From the NCBI GenBank assembly GCA_903933115.1, contig CAIZIT010000005.1:1-64000 (forward strand): a DNA stretch of 64,000 bases, read 5' to 3'. The notes beneath the pieces are model-generated. The model saw nothing but the letters and a program-made list of their open reading frames with translations. It was not told the origin of the DNA and did not search any database. Position 1 is the stretch's first letter, and each line of letters begins with the position of its first letter. Shown here piece by piece: positions 44,129-53,191 of the stretch. The position numbers were made by a program, and so were the translations under genes. This stretch comes from an uncultured Burkholderiales bacterium (GTDB lineage: Bacteria; Pseudomonadota; Gammaproteobacteria; Burkholderiales; Burkholderiaceae_C).

Positions 44129-46018
44129 ATGAATCGTTACTCAATTTGGAAGTATTTGACAATCGCGTTCGCTTTGATCATCGGTGGACTTTACACACTT
44201 CCAAATTTTTTTGGTGAAGCTCCAGCCGTTCAAATTTCCAGTGCCAAATCGGGTCAAAAGCTCCCTATCGATCTGCCCAGCCAAGTCACCTCCATTTTGA
44301 GTGGCCTTGCCATCACACCAGCGGCCAGCACGTTTGAGCCCACCAATTTTAAAATTCGACTCGATTCCAGCGAAGCTCAACTCAAAGCCAAAGATGCCTT
44401 GCAAGCGGCGCTGAACCCCAACCCAGCCAACGCCAGTTACGTGATCGCCTTGAATCTCGTGTCTCGCTCACCCAACTGGCTCTCCGCCTTTCATGCCTCA
44501 CCCATGTACTTAGGGCTCGACTTGAGGGGTGGCGTTCATTTCATGCTCCAAGTTGACATGGCCTCGGCATTGACGAAAAAGGCCGAGTCCATCGCCGGTG
44601 ACTTGAGACAACAGTTGAGAGAGAAAAATCTTCGACACGCCGGTATCAACCGCGTTGACCAAAGCATTGAAATTTCCTTTCGCGACATGCCCACCCTTTT
44701 GGCCACAAAGGCGCTCATTCAAGATCAATGGCCAGACATCGTCACGGCCGAAAAAACACAAGGCACGGACACCTTGTTGTCCTTGAGCCTCAAGCCAGAG
44801 GCGGCGAGAAAGGTGCAACAACAAGCCCTCAAGCAAAACATCACCACTCTCCACAACAGAATCAACGAATTGGGCGTTGCTGAGCCTGTGATTCAACAGC
44901 AGGGCTTGGACCGCATTGTTGTGCAACTGCCTGGCGTTCAAGACACTGCCAAAGCCAAAGACATCTTAGGTCGAACCGCCACCCTTGAAATCAGGCTGGT
45001 CGATGACTCGAGCGAGGCACGTTCTGCTGAACTGAGCACCACATCCATCGTCCCCTTTGGAGACGAGCGCTATTTGGAGAGGTCCGGCCAGGCGGTGGTC
45101 GTTAAAAAACAAGTTTTACTGACCGGTGAGAATTTGACCGATGCTCAACCCGGTTTTGACAACCAAACGCAAGAGGCCGCTGTTCATTTGACGCTGGATG
45201 CCAAGGGGGCTCGAATTTTTCGCGATGTCACGAGAGAAAATATTGGCAAACGCATGGCCATCTTGTTGTTTGAAAAAGGCAAAGGTGAAGTCGTCACAGC
45301 ACCTGTCATTCGCTCTGAAATTGGTGGAGGACGCGTTCAAATTTCAGGACGCATGAGCACCGTTGAGGCCAACGATGTCGCACTCCTTCTTCGTGCAGGT
45401 TCTTTGGCCGCCCCCATGGAGATCATTGAAGAGAGAACCATCGGTCCCAGCTTGGGCGCAGAAAACATTGAAAAAGGATTCAACAGCGTGACTTGGGGCT
45501 TTGTCGGCGTCGCCGCCTTCATGGTGCTTTACTACATGCTCTTTGGACTCTTCTCGAGTGTCGCCTTGGCGGTGAATCTGCTCTTGCTGGTGGCTCTTTT
45601 GTCCATGCTCCAAGCCACGCTGACCCTTCCTGGTATGGCCGCCATGGCCTTGGTCCTCGGTATGGCCATTGATGCCAATGTACTGATCAATGAGCGCGTG
45701 AGGGAGGAGCTTCGCTTGGGTGTGTCCGCACAGGCGGCCATTCACGCGGGCTATGACCGTGCTTGGGCAACGATCCTCGACTCCAACGTGACCACCCTGA
45801 TTGCCGGTTTGGCTTTGTTGGCCTTTGGCTCTGGACCCGTTAGAGGCTTTGCAGTGGTTCATTGCTTGGGTATATTGACCAGCATGTTCTCCTCTGTCTT
45901 CTTCTCCCGTGGATTGGTCAACCTTTGGTACGGTCGACAAAAGAGACTGCAAAGCGTCTCGATTGGAACCGTTTGGCGTGCTCCGGTCTTGGATTCCAAA
46001 GCCTCCGCCGAGCAATAA
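44129..46018 (+). CDS. secD: Protein translocase subunit SecD
   Basis: SecD and SecF use the proton gradient to complete export of proteins through SecYEG. The 629-residue protein has an N-terminal helix, a large periplasmic domain with GLDLRGGVHFMLQVD (motif D1), EPVIQQQGLDRIVVQLPGV, and five C-terminal helices with GLGMAIDANVLINERVREE-type sequence (VLGMAIDANVLINER). This is the typical two-gene SecD form. It is coupled to secF after 34 bases. Confidence 0.97.
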   Translation: MNRYSIWKYLTIAFALIIGGLYTLPNFFGEAPAVQISSAKSGQKLPIDLPSQVTSILSGLAITPAASTFEPTNFKIRLDSSEAQLKAKDALQAALNPNPANASYVIALNLVSRSPNWLSAFHASPMYLGLDLRGGVHFMLQVDMASALTKKAESIAGDLRQQLREKNLRHAGINRVDQSIEISFRDMPTLLATKALIQDQWPDIVTAEKTQGTDTLLSLSLKPEAARKVQQQALKQNITTLHNRINELGVAEPVIQQQGLDRIVVQLPGVQDTAKAKDILGRTATLEIRLVDDSSEARSAELSTTSIVPFGDERYLERSGQAVVVKKQVLLTGENLTDAQPGFDNQTQEAAVHLTLDAKGARIFRDVTRENIGKRMAILLFEKGKGEVVTAPVIRSEIGGGRVQISGRMSTVEANDVALLLRAGSLAAPMEIIEERTIGPSLGAENIEKGFNSVTWGFVGVAAFMVLYYMLFGLFSSVALAVNLLLLVALLSMLQATLTLPGMAAMALVLGMAIDANVLINERVREELRLGVSAQAAIHAGYDRAWATILDSNVTTLIAGLALLAFGSGPVRGFAVVHCLGILTSMFSSVFFSRGLVNLWYGRQKRLQSVSIGTVWRAPVLDSKASAEQ

Positions 46019-46052
46019 AGCAATCAAGCAATCAACAACAGGTCACTCCATC

Positions 46053-47003
46053 ATGGAATTTTTTAAAATCCGCAAAGACATCCCCTTCATGCGCCATGCC
46101 TTGGCGTTCAATTTGGTGTCTTTCATCACCTTTTTGCTGGCTGTCTTCTTTTTATTCTCCAAAGGACTCAACTTATCCGTCGAGTTCACGGGCGGCACAC
46201 TCATGGAGGTCGCCTATTCACATCCTGTCGACCTGAATCAAGCACGCGGCAAGATTGAAGCGCTTGGCTTTAAGGACGTACAAGTCCAGAACTTTGGAAC
46301 AGCAAGCGATATTTTGATTCGCTTGCCCGCCAGCAAAGGCGTCAGTGCGGCCAGCCAAAATGAGAGCGTCATCCTTGCGCTCAAACAAGCAGACCCCACG
46401 GCCGACTTGCGCCGCACCGAGTTTGTTGGCCCTCAAGTCGGAGATGAATTGGCCGTCGATGGCCTCAAAGCGCTGGCCTTTGTGGTGGTGGGCATCATGC
46501 TTTACTTGGCCGTTCGTTTTGAATGGAAATTTTCTGTTGCCGCCATTGTTGCGAACTTGCACGATGTGATCATCATCTTGGGGTTTTTTGCGTTTTTTCA
46601 GTGGGAATTCTCTTTGCCTGTTTTGGCTGCTGTATTGGCTGTTTTGGGCTATTCTGTGAATGAATCGGTCGTTATTTTTGACCGTATTCGTGAGAACTTT
46701 CGCCGCTACCGCAAAATGAACACGATCGAGATCATCGACAACGCCATCACCTCCACCATGAGCAGAACCATCATCACCCATGGATGTACTCAACTCATGG
46801 TTTTATCGATGCTTTTATTTGGTGGACCCACCCTGCACTACTTTGCACTGGCGTTGACGATCGGTATTTTGTTTGGAATTTACTCATCGGTCTTTGTCGC
46901 TGCAGCCATTGCCATGTGGTTGGGCATCCAAAGAGAAGACTTGATGAAACCAGGCAAGGGGGAGGTTGACCCCAATGACCCCAATTCGGGCGCTGTCGTT
47001 TAA
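46053..47003 (+). CDS. secF: Protein translocase subunit SecF
   Basis: SecF is the second half of the SecDF pump. The 316-residue protein has six helices, the periplasmic VEFTGGTLMEV segment, GYSVNESVVIFDRIRENFRR and TSTMSRTIITHG, all diagnostic. The frame opens upstream inside secD, but the family start is at ATG 46053 (MEFFKIRKDIPFM). It is the last gene of yajC-secD-secF; the next gene, smg, is convergent after 16 bases. Confidence 0.97.
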   Translation: MEFFKIRKDIPFMRHALAFNLVSFITFLLAVFFLFSKGLNLSVEFTGGTLMEVAYSHPVDLNQARGKIEALGFKDVQVQNFGTASDILIRLPASKGVSAASQNESVILALKQADPTADLRRTEFVGPQVGDELAVDGLKALAFVVVGIMLYLAVRFEWKFSVAAIVANLHDVIIILGFFAFFQWEFSLPVLAAVLAVLGYSVNESVVIFDRIRENFRRYRKMNTIEIIDNAITSTMSRTIITHGCTQLMVLSMLLFGGPTLHYFALALTIGILFGIYSSVFVAAAIAMWLGIQREDLMKPGKGEVDPNDPNSGAVV

Positions 47004-47019
47004 GAGGTGTTGCTCTTGA

Positions 47020-47514
47020 TCAGTGTGCGACGCGGTCTGCGTCGTCGCACAACTCGTCCAAAATCAGCGCGTCAGGCTCCAAACCCACACTCCAGTAAAC
47101 CATCAAGACGATGATTTTCAAGTCGTCGATGTTGACCGGTCGACCTGGCACAGCCATCGCACGATCGACCACAATCTCTCGCATATGCGGTGGGAGAACT
47201 TGAGCGGACTCTAAAAAACTGATAAATCCTAAACTGTCTGCACCCAAGTGATCTTGTTCAGCCACGGAGTAGACCCGCAAGCTGTTTCGGGATTGCGCTC
47301 TGGCGCTGGTGTCGTTTTGAACTTGGTGCTGATTGATCTCGATGAGCTCTGTGCGGGTGGAGGCCAAACTGAGGCCCGCCAACCACTGCAACGCTTGCTC
47401 AATTTCATCGGGATCAAAGCCCACGGCGCTTAATTTGCGTCCCAGATGTGTGAGCTCTGGACAAGCATCGCCTCTCCAGTAATTTTCATAGACGTAGACG
47501 AGTACTTCAAACAT
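47020..47514 (-). CDS. smg: Smg protein (DUF494)
   Basis: Smg is a small protein of unknown function, named for its place near dprA and topA/topB in proteobacteria. The 164-residue protein starts MFEVLVYVYENYWRGDACPE and has LSAVGFDPDEIEQALQWLAGL and ILMVYWSVGLEPD-type segments (IVLMVYWSVG). In the usual order dprA lies between def and smg, and topB follows smg. Here the def gene is 127 bases away, divergent, and neither dprA nor topB is present. Confidence 0.9.
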   Translation of the reverse strand: MFEVLVYVYENYWRGDACPELTHLGRKLSAVGFDPDEIEQALQWLAGLSLASTRTELIEINQHQVQNDTSARAQSRNSLRVYSVAEQDHLGADSLGFISFLESAQVLPPHMREIVVDRAMAVPGRPVNIDDLKIIVLMVYWSVGLEPDALILDELCDDADRVAH

Positions 47515-47640
47515 GCTCTCAATATACCTCTTTTATGGGTCTCTGAGACCTTTTAGGATGAACGCCACCCTTTGCAACGACAGCCCTATTTTGCACCATT
47601 TTCTTCAAGTTTTGAATTTTTTTCAAAAACCGAGGACAAT

Positions 47641-48159
47641 ATGGGCATGGCACTTTTACCCATACTCAGTTACCCTGATCCACGCCTGCATACTGTGGCA
47701 AAACCGATCACCGAAATTGGTGAGCATCACCTCGTGCTCATTCGAGATATGTTTGAGACCATGTACGAGTCCAAAGGCATCGGCCTGGCTGCGACTCAAG
47801 TCAATCACCACGAAAGGCTGGTCGTGATGGATGTCTCAGAAGATGCCTCCAAGCCTCTCGTGTTGATCAACCCCAAGATCGTCTCCATGAGCGCTGAGCG
47901 CATCCGAGGAGAGGAAGGTTGCTTGTCCGTGCCTGGAATTTATGACGGGGTGGAAAGAGCCCGAGAAATTCAAGTCTCGTTTTTGAACGAAAAAGGCGAA
48001 GCCAAAACCCTTGACGCTGAAGACATGCTCTCGGTTTGCATACAACATGAATTGGACCACCTTGAAGGCAAGGTCTTCATTGAGTATTTGTCCGCGCTCA
48101 AACGAAACCGAATCAAAACAAAACTGCTCAAAGCGCAAAAAGACGCCGCTCGCAGCTAA
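47641..48159 (+). CDS. def: Peptide deformylase
   Basis: The enzyme removes the formyl group from nascent proteins using an Fe(II) site. The 172-residue protein has all three motifs: GIGLAATQV, EEGCLSVPG with the metal-binding cysteine, and QHELDHLEGKVF with the two metal-binding histidines. The start is ATG 47641 with a GAGGA site; a longer frame from 47572 is not needed. It is coupled to fmt with three bases between. Confidence 0.97.
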   Translation: MGMALLPILSYPDPRLHTVAKPITEIGEHHLVLIRDMFETMYESKGIGLAATQVNHHERLVVMDVSEDASKPLVLINPKIVSMSAERIRGEEGCLSVPGIYDGVERAREIQVSFLNEKGEAKTLDAEDMLSVCIQHELDHLEGKVFIEYLSALKRNRIKTKLLKAQKDAARS

Positions 48160-48162
48160 GAC

Positions 48163-49125
48163 ATGCGCATCATCTTCGCTGGAACGCCAGAGTTTGCAAA
48201 AATTGCCCTCGCTCAGCTCTTGGACGCAGGTCACGAGATCGTCTTGGTCTTGACCCAGCCCGACCGGCCCGCGGGAAGGGGCCTTAAGCTGCAAGCCTCG
48301 AGCGTTAAAACCTTTGCACTGGAACATCACCTGCCCGTGTTTCAACCGAGCAGTCTTAAACTCGATGGCAAATACCCCGATCAAGCCGCCCAGGCCCAAG
48401 CCTTGATGGCCTCACTTGGTGCAGATGTGATGGTCGTTGCCGCTTACGGGCTGATCCTGCCCCCCTGGGCCCTGAAGTCGACTCGGCTTGGATGCCTCAA
48501 TATCCACGCCTCACTCTTGCCGCAGTGGAGAGGTGCTGCTCCCATTCACCGCGCCATCATGGCTGGGGATGCCCAAACCGGCATCTGTATCATGCAAATG
48601 GATGAGGGCTTGGATACGGGTGACGTTTTGCTTCGAGAGAGCATCTTGATTGACCCCTCCGATACCACCGCCACTTTGCATGACAAATTGGCCCAGCTTG
48701 GTGGAGCGCTGATCACCCGTGCTTTGAACGAGTGGGATCAATTGACCCCCACGCCCCAAGACCATGCGGCTGCAAGCTACGCCCATAAGATTTCGAAAGA
48801 AGAGTCGGCGCTGGATTGGCGTCAATCCGCACTTCACTTGCAACGCCAAATTTTGGCCTTGAACCCTTCCCCAGGCTCGAGCACGCAATTGGGACAAGAG
48901 AGCTTCAAAGTCTGGCATGCAAAAGCCCTAGAGACGCCCATCATCCCCGGTGCCTTGTCCTCGCCCAACGGGGCTGTACTTCGGGTCGACAACGAGTTCA
49001 TCGATGTTCAATGTGCGAATGGTGTGCTTCGAATCACCCAATTGCAAAAGGCTGGACACAAGAAAATGCCCCTGTCTGAACTCCTCAAGGGCAATCCCAT
49101 TGCCGTGGGCTCATGCTTCAGCTGA
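48163..49125 (+). CDS. fmt: Methionyl-tRNA formyltransferase
   Basis: Fmt formylates initiator methionyl-tRNA using 10-formyltetrahydrofolate. The 320-residue protein has MRIIFAGTPEFAKIALAQLL at the start, the folate-site NIHASLLPQWRGAAPIHRAI and MDEGLDTGDVLL, then the tRNA-binding C-terminal domain. It lies after def in the normal operon. Its last 13 bases overlap the azlC start. Confidence 0.97.
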   Translation: MRIIFAGTPEFAKIALAQLLDAGHEIVLVLTQPDRPAGRGLKLQASSVKTFALEHHLPVFQPSSLKLDGKYPDQAAQAQALMASLGADVMVVAAYGLILPPWALKSTRLGCLNIHASLLPQWRGAAPIHRAIMAGDAQTGICIMQMDEGLDTGDVLLRESILIDPSDTTATLHDKLAQLGGALITRALNEWDQLTPTPQDHAAASYAHKISKEESALDWRQSALHLQRQILALNPSPGSSTQLGQESFKVWHAKALETPIIPGALSSPNGAVLRVDNEFIDVQCANGVLRITQLQKAGHKKMPLSELLKGNPIAVGSCFS

Positions 49126-49883
49126 TTCGGCTCAACAACCCTCACTTTCGCCAAGGTGCGATTGAGCTCTTGCCCGCTTGCATTGGCATTTTCACGTGGG
49201 GCTTGATGACGGGTGTGGCCATGATCAACTCTGACATGAACTATCCTCAATCTCTGCTGATGACTTTTTGTGTGTTTGCAGGCAGCTCGCAGTTGGCCGC
49301 TTTGCCTCTTTTGGCCTCACATGCACCCATTTGGGTGATCTTGGCCACGGCCTTTTGTGTGAACTTGCGCTTTGTCGTGTTCAGTGCGCATTTGCGTAAT
49401 TATTTAATGAGCCAAACCCGTTGGCGTCGGGTCATGTTTGGCTACTTTACCGCAGACATCAGTTACGTTCAATTCATCAAAACTTTTCCCAACCCGGCAC
49501 CACCCCAAGACACTGGCGATCTGCACACAGGCGTCAACGCCCAACTCTCCTATTTGGCTGGAAGCAACGTCATGAATTGGCTCAGTTGGATGAGCGGCAG
49601 TTTAATGGGCATCTTCTTAACGCAATTCATCCCGACACAGTGGGGACTTGGTTTTGCTGGCATCTTGGCGCTTTTAGGCATTTCCTTGTCACTCGTCTCC
49701 AGCCAATTGCGCCTCTTGGCCGCGGCATTGTCAGCAGCATGCGCCATTTACTTCGTCGATTTGCCCTTCAATTTGAACGTCCTCTTGGGCATTTTGATCT
49801 CCATTGCAATTTGCGATCAACTGTCTTTTCATGGTTCAAAAATCATGCCCTCCAAAGACCAAAGCACTTCTGACAAGACATAA
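49113..49883 (+). CDS. azlC: AzlC-family branched-chain amino acid exporter subunit
   Basis: AzlC and AzlD together export branched-chain amino acids or azaleucine in characterised cases. The 256-residue protein has the AzlC pattern: LLPACIGIFTWGLMTGVAM, FAGSSQLAALPLL and NLRFVVFSAHLRNYL, with several membrane helices. The start overlaps the end of fmt by 13 bases, and azlD follows after one base. In many relatives rsmB follows azlD; here pgk does. Confidence 0.88.
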   Translation: MLQLIRLNNPHFRQGAIELLPACIGIFTWGLMTGVAMINSDMNYPQSLLMTFCVFAGSSQLAALPLLASHAPIWVILATAFCVNLRFVVFSAHLRNYLMSQTRWRRVMFGYFTADISYVQFIKTFPNPAPPQDTGDLHTGVNAQLSYLAGSNVMNWLSWMSGSLMGIFLTQFIPTQWGLGFAGILALLGISLSLVSSQLRLLAAALSAACAIYFVDLPFNLNVLLGILISIAICDQLSFHGSKIMPSKDQSTSDKT

Positions 49884-49884
49884 G

Positions 49885-50223
49885 ATGGATGCTTATTATC
49901 TTTTGTCCATTTTAGGCATGGCCTGCGTGACCGTGATCGCAAGAGCCTTTTTTTTATTCGCCAACGAAAGCTTTCAACTCCCCTCGTGGCTTGAACGCGC
50001 TTTGCTGTTTGCACCGATTGCGGCACTCTCTGCGGTGATTGCGCCCGAGATCTTGATGTCCAACCACCAACTCATCGCCAGCGTTTGGAATGCCAAACTG
50101 GTTGCCAGCTCCAGCTGCGTCCTTTATTTCTTCATTCAACGCCATCAAAAACCCAGCGTCCTCAAAATCATCGTGCTCGGTTTGGCGATCTATTTGCCCT
50201 TGCACCTGTGGCTTGGCATTTGA
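49885..50223 (+). CDS. azlD: AzlD-family membrane protein
   Basis: This 112-residue partner of AzlC has four hydrophobic helices: LLSILGMACVTVIARAFFLF, LLFAPIAALSAVIAPEIL, SSSCVLYFFI and IIVLGLAIYLPLHLWL. Start ATG 49885 follows the azlC stop directly (TAAGATG). It is the last gene of def-fmt-azlC-azlD. The substrate is not shown by the sequence. Confidence 0.85.
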   Translation: MDAYYLLSILGMACVTVIARAFFLFANESFQLPSWLERALLFAPIAALSAVIAPEILMSNHQLIASVWNAKLVASSSCVLYFFIQRHQKPSVLKIIVLGLAIYLPLHLWLGI

Positions 50224-50365
50224 GACTTTGGCGTGTTGATCGCCTCCTCAACCACTGCAAAGCTTAGGACGGCTTTTTTTCGAGGGTTAAAATCTACCTC
50301 TTTTGAGTCACTCCCCTGTTAGGATGACCCATCGCCCTTGATCTTTTTCTTGACTCCCTTTACCC

Positions 50366-51562
50366 ATGAACTTTCTTCGCTTTACTGAACTTTGTCAAAA
50401 AGGCTTGGTTAAAAATAAACGTGTTTTTATCCGTGCAGACTTGAATGTGCCACAAGATGAGAACGGGGTCATCACCGATGACACCCGAATCAAAGCATCC
50501 TTGCCTTGCATCCAACTCGCATTGGATGCGGGTGCAGCAGTCATGGTCACCAGTCACTTGGGACGACCCAAAGAGGGACAATGGAGCGAGGCCGATTCCT
50601 TGGCCCCCGTCGCCCAAAGAATCAGCCAATTGCTTGAACGCCCAGTTCCCTTGTTAAAGGACTGGATCAATGGGGTGAGCGTTCAAGAGGGTCAAATGGT
50701 TTTGCTTGAAAACTGTCGCTTCAATGTGGGCGAAAAAGCCAACGATGCTGAATTGTCTAAAAAAATGGCACATCTTTGTGACATCTTTGTACACGATGCC
50801 TTTGGCACAGCCCACCGCGCCGAATGCAGCACATATGGCATCGCACAATTTGTCAACGTCGCCTGTGCTGGCCCCCTCTTGTCTGCTGAGATCGAAGCGA
50901 TCTCCAAAGCCTTGTCCTCTCCTCGACGCCCACTGGCCGCCATTGTTGCGGGCTCGAAAGTGTCCACCAAATTGACCATTCTCAAATCATTGGCTTCCAA
51001 GGTAGACCAGTTGATTGTGGGTGGTGGAATCGCCAACACCTTCATGCTCGCGAGTGGTTTGCCCATTGGCAAAAGTCTTTGCGAACCCGATTTGGTGGAA
51101 GATGCAAAACGTGTGATCCATGACATGAAGGCTCGTGGTGCAGAAGTGCCCATACCCGTCGATGTCGTTGTGGCCACCTCTTTTTCTGCTGATGCAGTGG
51201 CCACCATCAAAAGCTCGAAAGATGTCAAAAGCGATGAATTGATCTTGGACATTGGGCCTGAAAGCACCCAACACCTTGCCACCCAACTGCTCAAGGCTGG
51301 AACCATTGTCTGGAACGGTCCTGTTGGCGTGTTTGAATTTGACGCCTTTTCAAAGGGCACTCAAGGCGTTGCACACGCGATCGCCCAGTCCAAGGCCTTC
51401 AGTCTTGCTGGTGGCGGAGACACTTTGGCCGCCATTGCCAAATACGGCCTGACCGATCAAATTGACTACATCTCTACGGGTGGTGGCGCGTTTTTAGAGG
51501 TCCTGGAAGGTAAAACCCTGCCCGCTTTTGAGATTCTCTCTCAACGTGCTGTGAGCCTATAA
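50366..51562 (+). CDS. pgk: Phosphoglycerate kinase
   Basis: Pgk transfers phosphate from 1,3-bisphosphoglycerate to ADP in glycolysis and works in reverse in gluconeogenesis. The 398-residue protein has [47 protein letters not shown] and the C-terminal nucleotide-site [13 protein letters not shown]. It ends with a strong terminator. In the family of related genomes pyk and fba follow directly; here a desaturase gene on the other strand is inserted. Confidence 0.98.
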   Translation: MNFLRFTELCQKGLVKNKRVFIRADLNVPQDENGVITDDTRIKASLPCIQLALDAGAAVMVTSHLGRPKEGQWSEADSLAPVAQRISQLLERPVPLLKDWINGVSVQEGQMVLLENCRFNVGEKANDAELSKKMAHLCDIFVHDAFGTAHRAECSTYGIAQFVNVACAGPLLSAEIEAISKALSSPRRPLAAIVAGSKVSTKLTILKSLASKVDQLIVGGGIANTFMLASGLPIGKSLCEPDLVEDAKRVIHDMKARGAEVPIPVDVVVATSFSADAVATIKSSKDVKSDELILDIGPESTQHLATQLLKAGTIVWNGPVGVFEFDAFSKGTQGVAHAIAQSKAFSLAGGGDTLAAIAKYGLTDQIDYISTGGGAFLEVLEGKTLPAFEILSQRAVSL

Positions 51563-51580
51563 ACCCAGCAAGGACTCAGC

Positions 51581-51630
51581 AAAAAGCCTGCGCTTGCACC
51601 TTCTCAGGTGCCAGGGCAGGCTTTTTCTTT
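51581..51630 (+). terminator. Rho-independent terminator after pgk
   Basis: The outer stem AAAAAGCCTG/CAGGCTTTTT, with a second inner stem GCACC/GGTGC (loop TTCTCA), is followed by TTTCTTTT-like sequence. It stands between convergent genes and may serve both. Confidence 0.85.
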
Positions 51631-51643
51631 TCGGCTCGAATTG

Positions 51644-52729
51644 TCAAGCAGGCAAAGGCGCTGGGACAGAGGTCGAATGGCCTTGATAGTTCGTCCAGCA
51701 ACGCTTGGTGAAGTCGTAGAGCTTACAGCTCTTGGCGGTTTCAAAATACCAAGACCATGAGAAGGGCTGAACAATGATGCGCTCAGGCAACATGGTCTCG
51801 AGCATGCTTTGCGCGGATTTCAATTTATACAAAGGAATGCTCATGTCCACGTGGTGGGCCGTGTGCTCCATGATGTGATGCATCATCGCACCAATATTGA
51901 AAGGGAAGGTCAAGTGAACCGTGGTGGAGACAAAGGGCTGTGCCTTGGACCAAGCTGTCCGCTCATCGTGCCAAGACACCTTGACATGGGTGTGGTGGAC
52001 ATACACCACAAAACCAATCATGGTGCACCAAAAGAAAAACGGGATCAGCACTGAAAACAAGCCCAGCACCCAAATGGATTGCTCGGTGGCTTGAGCCAGG
52101 CTGTAAATGGCACCCAACCAAATCAATCCAAAGGCACTCACCAGCAAGTTGTCTTTGATGAAAATGGGTCTGCGAGTTGGCATGTTTTTCTTGTTGGGAA
52201 AGAACATTTTGTTCCACCAAATCTCAATCATGTAATACAAGCCTGGCGCCCAGCCACTTCTGTACACACGGTCAAGCATCCTCCCAACAGGGCCCAGCGC
52301 TTCAAACTCGTCCTTGGTCAAAGGGGCCCAGACGAAATCAAAACCCTTCAAATTGGTATACCCGTGGTGCACGACATTGTGTCCAATGTCCCACAAGCTG
52401 TAAGGGGTCAGAGAGGGCAAAAAGGCAATTCTGCCAATCCACTTGTTCAAGTTGCGATGAGGCGTCAAGCTTTGGTGGCAGGCGTCATGCCCAATGATGA
52501 AAAGTCGTCCAATGGTAAAACCCGCACCTGCGGCACAAATCAACTTGAGCCACCAAGACTCAAAAGCCACGGTGCCCGCCAAAAACAGGCTCCAAATGCA
52601 AAGGTCAAGAATCAGTAAAAAAATGGCAGTTGCTGTGGTGCGCTCAGACAAGGGGACAAGCCACTCACGAATCACCTTGCGGTGGGGCATCGGTTGGTCT
52701 ACAGGAATTGGAGTTTCTATGGTTTTCAT
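51644..52729 (-). CDS. Fatty acid desaturase
   Basis: This membrane di-iron desaturase introduces double bonds into acyl chains. The 361-residue protein shows the three histidine boxes: HDACHQS, HNVVHHGYT and HHIMEHTAHHVD, plus two pairs of hydrophobic segments. The start is ATG 52729 (MKTIETPIPVDQPM); the frame is open for 33 codons upstream without similarity. It sits between pgk and pyk on the opposite strand, next to an AT-rich 462-base gap, so it looks like an insertion into a conserved gene run. The exact substrate and position of desaturation are unknown. Confidence 0.9.
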   Translation of the reverse strand: MKTIETPIPVDQPMPHRKVIREWLVPLSERTTATAIFLLILDLCIWSLFLAGTVAFESWWLKLICAAGAGFTIGRLFIIGHDACHQSLTPHRNLNKWIGRIAFLPSLTPYSLWDIGHNVVHHGYTNLKGFDFVWAPLTKDEFEALGPVGRMLDRVYRSGWAPGLYYMIEIWWNKMFFPNKKNMPTRRPIFIKDNLLVSAFGLIWLGAIYSLAQATEQSIWVLGLFSVLIPFFFWCTMIGFVVYVHHTHVKVSWHDERTAWSKAQPFVSTTVHLTFPFNIGAMMHHIMEHTAHHVDMSIPLYKLKSAQSMLETMLPERIIVQPFSWSWYFETAKSCKLYDFTKRCWTNYQGHSTSVPAPLPA

Positions 52730-53191
52730 CGATAAGGACGTCAGTTTTGCCAGATATGACCCTTCAGCTTGGCACGACAAGAGGCTCACGCTCAAAGGCA
52801 AAGGACCACTACCAGGGGCAAATTTCAAACAAATTTACATTTCGAAATTCAAAAATCTAAAATTTCTTTATTTCACTACACATTATCCTCTTTACCAAGA
52901 AAATCCCAAAATGCCTTTATGAAAATGACTTAGTCGATCAGGGCTTTTGTATTTTCATGTACTACTTTAATACTATTTATGTCGCATTTACGTTTGTGAC
53001 TTTTTGCGCGAGCAGCATTTCTCACCTTCTTGAGATCTTCGCTTTTTTTTCCTACCGCTTGGGGTCCATCGCAGGTGAGCGTTCTTGGCCAGGGCCTTCT
53101 ACCCCCAACTCAAGCCCGCAGATCATGACCCCCTCTAAAAAGGCGGGCCATGCGTGCAGTGAATGCGAGCTTTCATGGGACAATCTGAATC
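52730..53191. other. 462-base gap between the desaturase and pyk genes
   Basis: No gene is recognised. The part at 52820-53000 is very AT-rich and holds the ten-base palindrome ATTTCGAAAT (52839-52848), a possible operator about 110 bases upstream of the desaturase start. The 53000-53191 part is of normal composition and should carry the pyk promoter and leader. No terminator-like or tRNA-like structure is seen. Confidence 0.55.

Noticed and set aside
50224-50365. Possible terminator after azlD
   Set aside because: Only a five-base stem (AAAGC/GCTTT) precedes the T run, too weak to claim.
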